NCBI RefSeq assembly: GCF_910596095.1
Contig: NC_056550.1
Coordinates: 21,696,001 to 21,760,000 of the forward strand
Direction: 5' to 3'
Length of the DNA: 64,000 bases
Source of the DNA: Thunnus maccoyii
Lineage: Eukaryota > Chordata > Actinopteri > Scombriformes > Scombridae
The stretch's first letter is position 1; every line of letters begins with the position of its first letter. Shown here one piece after another: positions 61,518 through 64,000 of the stretch. A program made the translations under genes and the position numbers. Under the pieces are notes generated by a model. The model was not told the DNA's origin. It did no database searches and was given only the letters and a program-made list of their open reading frames with translations.

Positions 61518-61689
61518 CAGTGGTTCTCAACCTTTTTGGTGTCACAGACATTGACTTCTAGTCAATGAAATAATGAATATTAAATATTATTAAATAATGA
61601 AATTAAAATATTCCCCATTTTTCTAGGGACTCCCTAGAACCCCCTCAAGGACCCCTGGGGGTCCCCAGACCTAAGGTTGAGAACTGCTG
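61518..61689. mobile_element. 172-bp hAT-like MITE
   Basis: The left end CAGTGGTTCTCAACCTTTTT is mirrored by AAGGTTGAGAACTGCTG at the right. The CAGTGGTTCTCAACC terminus is characteristic of hAT (Charlie-like) MITEs. The 8-base flanks AGTTAGAT and AATTAGAG agree at 6 of 8, fitting a decayed 8-bp target duplication. The middle is AT-rich with a CCCCTGGGGGTCCCC palindrome near the right end. Confidence 0.85.
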
Positions 61690-62849
61690 AATTAGAGTGT
61701 GGAATAAGCTGATAACTGAATGATTTTCAGGATGGTGAAGCTGTGTGCTCTTGAAAAAAGAATATAATATTGTAGATCAAACAAATGTCAATGTGTTTAT
61801 CAACCATATCTCCAGTCATCCTGCTTGCAAACAGCTGAATTACAGATTGAGAAAAGTCAGCATAGTGTACAAGCTCATATTACTTAAAATAAAGGAAACA
61901 ATCAGATATATTGCCATGTAAAGAATATATTTCCACAATTTAAAATGCTGTGCTTTTATTTTGTGGGAAATCAACCAAACTTCCGGCTTTGTTCTGTCAC
62001 TCTGTGTCTCTCTTGACGCATCTAAAGGGGTCGTGTAATCCAGGGAGCAGTAGGAGGAGGAGGAGTGGCCCCCAGGCCCCCACCCACTTTTTAATGGAAT
62101 TCTGCAAACGTGTAATGCCTGGCCCAGAGGCCTGTACTCATGATCTCACTCACGTATGAGGTGAGCCCCAAATTATAACGTACTTCCCCATGATCTGAAA
62201 TGATTCTGTGGTTTTAGTTAACGGTGACAGGCTTATACTGCCTGCTTTTTTTCTTTTTTTATATATCTGCTACTACATTTCCAGAAGTGATTCCACCCAG
62301 AATTACTTTTGAGCACATCTGTCTGCTCGGTCATCGTCCTCTGGGTCCTAATAACCATCCAACTACCAAAACAGTCTGTGTTGCTTCTAAACTTATGAGT
62401 GAAAAAGGCTTCAAACATTGCAGACAAGAGGTAAAATTGACCCACTAGTGATGAGTCAACCATGCAGATACATTTCATGCTCACCAATCCGTGTCTCAGC
62501 TTGTCAGTTTGCTTGGAATGTAGGTAGAAATGCAGCTCATTAGACAACTTTACGATGAATATTTGTTTCTTTATTAATACAGTGTCTGCTTACAATATGA
62601 GAGCATGTAGCAACAATTACAAAAAACAATAATTAAAAATGAATAATGCCCTTGTTTAAATGTTAGGTTTCTATTTATGTGTCTGTTGGGTGTTTGGACC
62701 CTGGAAACACTGAGGAAAACTGGACCCTGTTGACTGTCTTGTGGTCCAAAATCAGACAGTAAAGTCTGTATCAAGTAAACCATAGTTAGCTGCATTTGTA
62801 CCGGAAGTGCAGACTTGTGTCTTCAAGGTAATAGTCAAGAGTTGCATTT

Positions 62850-62985
62850 GTCAGCTGCAGGGGTGCAGCTAACAGATAATTTGAACAATGGATTAATCTT
62901 CTTATAATTTCGCATTCTTTTAATAAATGAAAAATATCCCAAGGTGCCAGAGCCCAAAGATTTATTTATTTATTTTTTAAATTTA
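62850..62985 (+). repeat. MITE-like repeat fragment, copy F
   Basis: GGTGCAGCTAACAGATAATTT, quoted here only in its first part, resembles the GGCTGCAACTAACRAT terminus of copies B and C. GAGCCCAAAGAT later in the segment resembles the shared CCCAAAGATA block. It is truncated. Confidence 0.5.
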
Positions 62986-63340
62986 GCCTATTTTAACCAG
63001 GTTGGTCCCATTGAGATCAAAAATCTCTTTTACCTGGACCAGAATAGCAGCAACATAGAGTTTCAACATCAAAATTAACATACAATCACATAGATTTGAG
63101 TAATATTAAAAAGATCAGATAAAACATTTGCACACAGACAACCTGGACTCGATAGATTTCATCATATTTTCAAAATTGTTCAGGGTTACTGTGTTTTGGA
63201 GTTTAAGTTCAGTCTGTAGATTGTTTCATGCAGCAGTTGCAGAAAACCTAAAAGCTTTCTTTCGCAGTTCTGTTTGGACTTTGGGAACAACAAATCTCTG
63301 TCCTGAGAACAAAGACTGCTGATCTTGGTCTTATCAGCAG
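62960..63340. repeat. Probable dispersed repeat upstream of p3h4
   Basis: CCAGGTTGGTCCCATTGAGA followed by CAAAAATCTCTTTTACCTGG is familiar from a dispersed teleost repeat. The AAAATCTC and GAGATC-type text makes short inverted repeats. There is no second copy in the window; identification is from memory. Confidence 0.4.
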
Positions 63341-63522
63341 TCACTGATGTGTTCATTTCATAATTTTAAAATTGACTTATTCAACTAAAGAAGTACATTG
63401 TTGAACATGTACACACATTTGCACAGATGTTTAATTTCGTGGTTCACCACACTTATGTAATGTGTGATGCTGTTTATACGACGGACCACAAAAGATAAAC
63501 ATACAATGCAGTAGTAAATACA

Positions 63523-63595
63523 CAGTGTGTGAGTGTGGTTGTGTGTGGGTGCGTGTGTGTGTCTGTGCGCGTGCGTGCGTGTGTGCGTGTGCGTT
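63523..63595. repeat. GT/GC-rich imperfect microsatellite upstream of p3h4
   Basis: An imperfect GTGTGT/GCGTGC tract of about 70 bases ends about 170 bases before the p3h4 ATG. Alternating purine-pyrimidine sequence of this kind favours Z-DNA. Confidence 0.85.
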
Positions 63596-63763
63596 TCATT
63601 TTGAAAGAACTGACCGGATGTTCACGTTTTCTGACTTAAACTCGACGCCACTTTCACAGCCTACGTGCAGACAGACATGAGCAATCCCTGGTAAAGAAAG
63701 AGGAAGTTTCCCCTGCTCCATTCAAAACAAGAAGACTCCCAACAGGAGCCGGTGGAGGCGAAG

Positions 63764-64000
63764 ATGCTGCTGAAAAGCTTGTGTCTGGCCTTTCTGCTCC
63801 TGGCCCTGGTCGAGGCTCAGTATGAGAAGTACAGCTTTAAAAGTTTCCCAACGAAGGACATCATGCCCCTGGACTCTGTGTACGGTCACGCGTTGGAGCA
63901 GTACGCGGCGCAGAACTGGGCAGAGAGCATCAAGTTCCTGGAGCTCAGCCTGCGGCTCCACCGGCTGCTGCGGGACAGCGAGGCTTTCTGCAGCAGCAGT
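63764..64000 (+). CDS. p3h4: Prolyl 3-hydroxylase family member 4 (SC65/LEPREL4), partial
   Basis: The first 79 codons of an open frame run off the window end. The protein starts with a signal peptide ([18 protein letters not shown]). It continues [35 protein letters not shown], then [14 protein letters not shown], which matches the human P3H4 N terminus nearly word for word. The family member lacks prolyl hydroxylase activity and works in an ER complex with prolyl 3-hydroxylase 3, lysyl hydroxylase 1 and cyclophilin B that controls collagen lysine hydroxylation. It lies head to head with fkbp10, another collagen chaperone. Confidence 0.95.
   Translation, partial: MLLKSLCLAFLLLALVEAQYEKYSFKSFPTKDIMPLDSVYGHALEQYAAQNWAESIKFLELSLRLHRLLRDSEAFCSSS

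Larger units (their letters stand above)
60757..63763. promoter_or_regulatory. Divergent fkbp10/p3h4 intergenic region
   Basis: Both genes point away from this 3.0-kb interval, so both promoters lie in it. The fkbp10 promoter should be near 60790-60910, which is relatively GC-rich. An 18-base A run lies at about 61079-61097, a hAT-like MITE at 61518, repeats near 62850-63340 and a GT tract at 63523. From 61098 to 61517 and 61690 to 62850 I see no other features. Confidence 0.6.

Noticed and set aside
63523-63595. Possible CRISPR-like or minisatellite array
   Set aside because: It is an imperfect GT/GC dinucleotide tract without spacers. No CRISPR array is expected or seen in this eukaryotic sequence.

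Overview
The window is vertebrate genomic DNA, almost certainly from a teleost fish and probably a percomorph. The genes have many short GT-AG exons, the proteins match vertebrate families along their length, and introns and intergenic DNA carry repeats typical of teleosts. Gene calls rest on hand translation and recalled family sequences; no database search was run.

The gene content matches the block I recall from human 17q21.2. From left to right: nkiras2 (minus, partial, 5' part only), dnajc7 (plus), odad4/ttc25 (plus), cnp of the fish RICH type (plus), acly (plus), klhl11 (plus), nt5c3b (plus), fkbp10 (minus) and the first exon of p3h4 (plus, partial). Nkiras2 and dnajc7 share a short divergent promoter region. 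Nt5c3b and fkbp10 converge. Fkbp10 and p3h4 are head to head about 3 kb apart, and both encode ER proteins of collagen biosynthesis. Against the human order as I recall it, odad4 and cnp are inverted as a pair, and klhl10 is missing between klhl11 and nt5c3b.

The genes are mostly housekeeping: an NF-kB regulating small GTPase, an HSP70/HSP90 co-chaperone, a ciliary dynein docking factor, a myelin or regeneration associated phosphodiesterase, ATP-citrate lyase, a Cullin-3 adaptor, a cytosolic nucleotidase and two procollagen chaperone-complex proteins. No CRISPR array, free-standing tRNA or rRNA gene, or retrovirus-like element was seen.

Mobile DNA lies between and inside the genes. It includes a decayed LINE between odad4 and cnp, a composite fold-back element beside it, a tRNA-derived SINE in cnp intron 1, and at least six pieces of one MITE-like family. 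There is also an 844-bp inverted-repeat element with an intact 5-bp target duplication between nt5c3b and fkbp10, a decayed Tc1-type transposon in an fkbp10 intron and a small hAT-like MITE upstream of fkbp10. The most testable regulatory signals are a forkhead plus X-box-like pair just upstream of the ciliary gene odad4, and two full matches to the CTCF core consensus. I found no clearly undescribed biological system; the best leads are these regulatory sites, the local rearrangement and the structured repeats.
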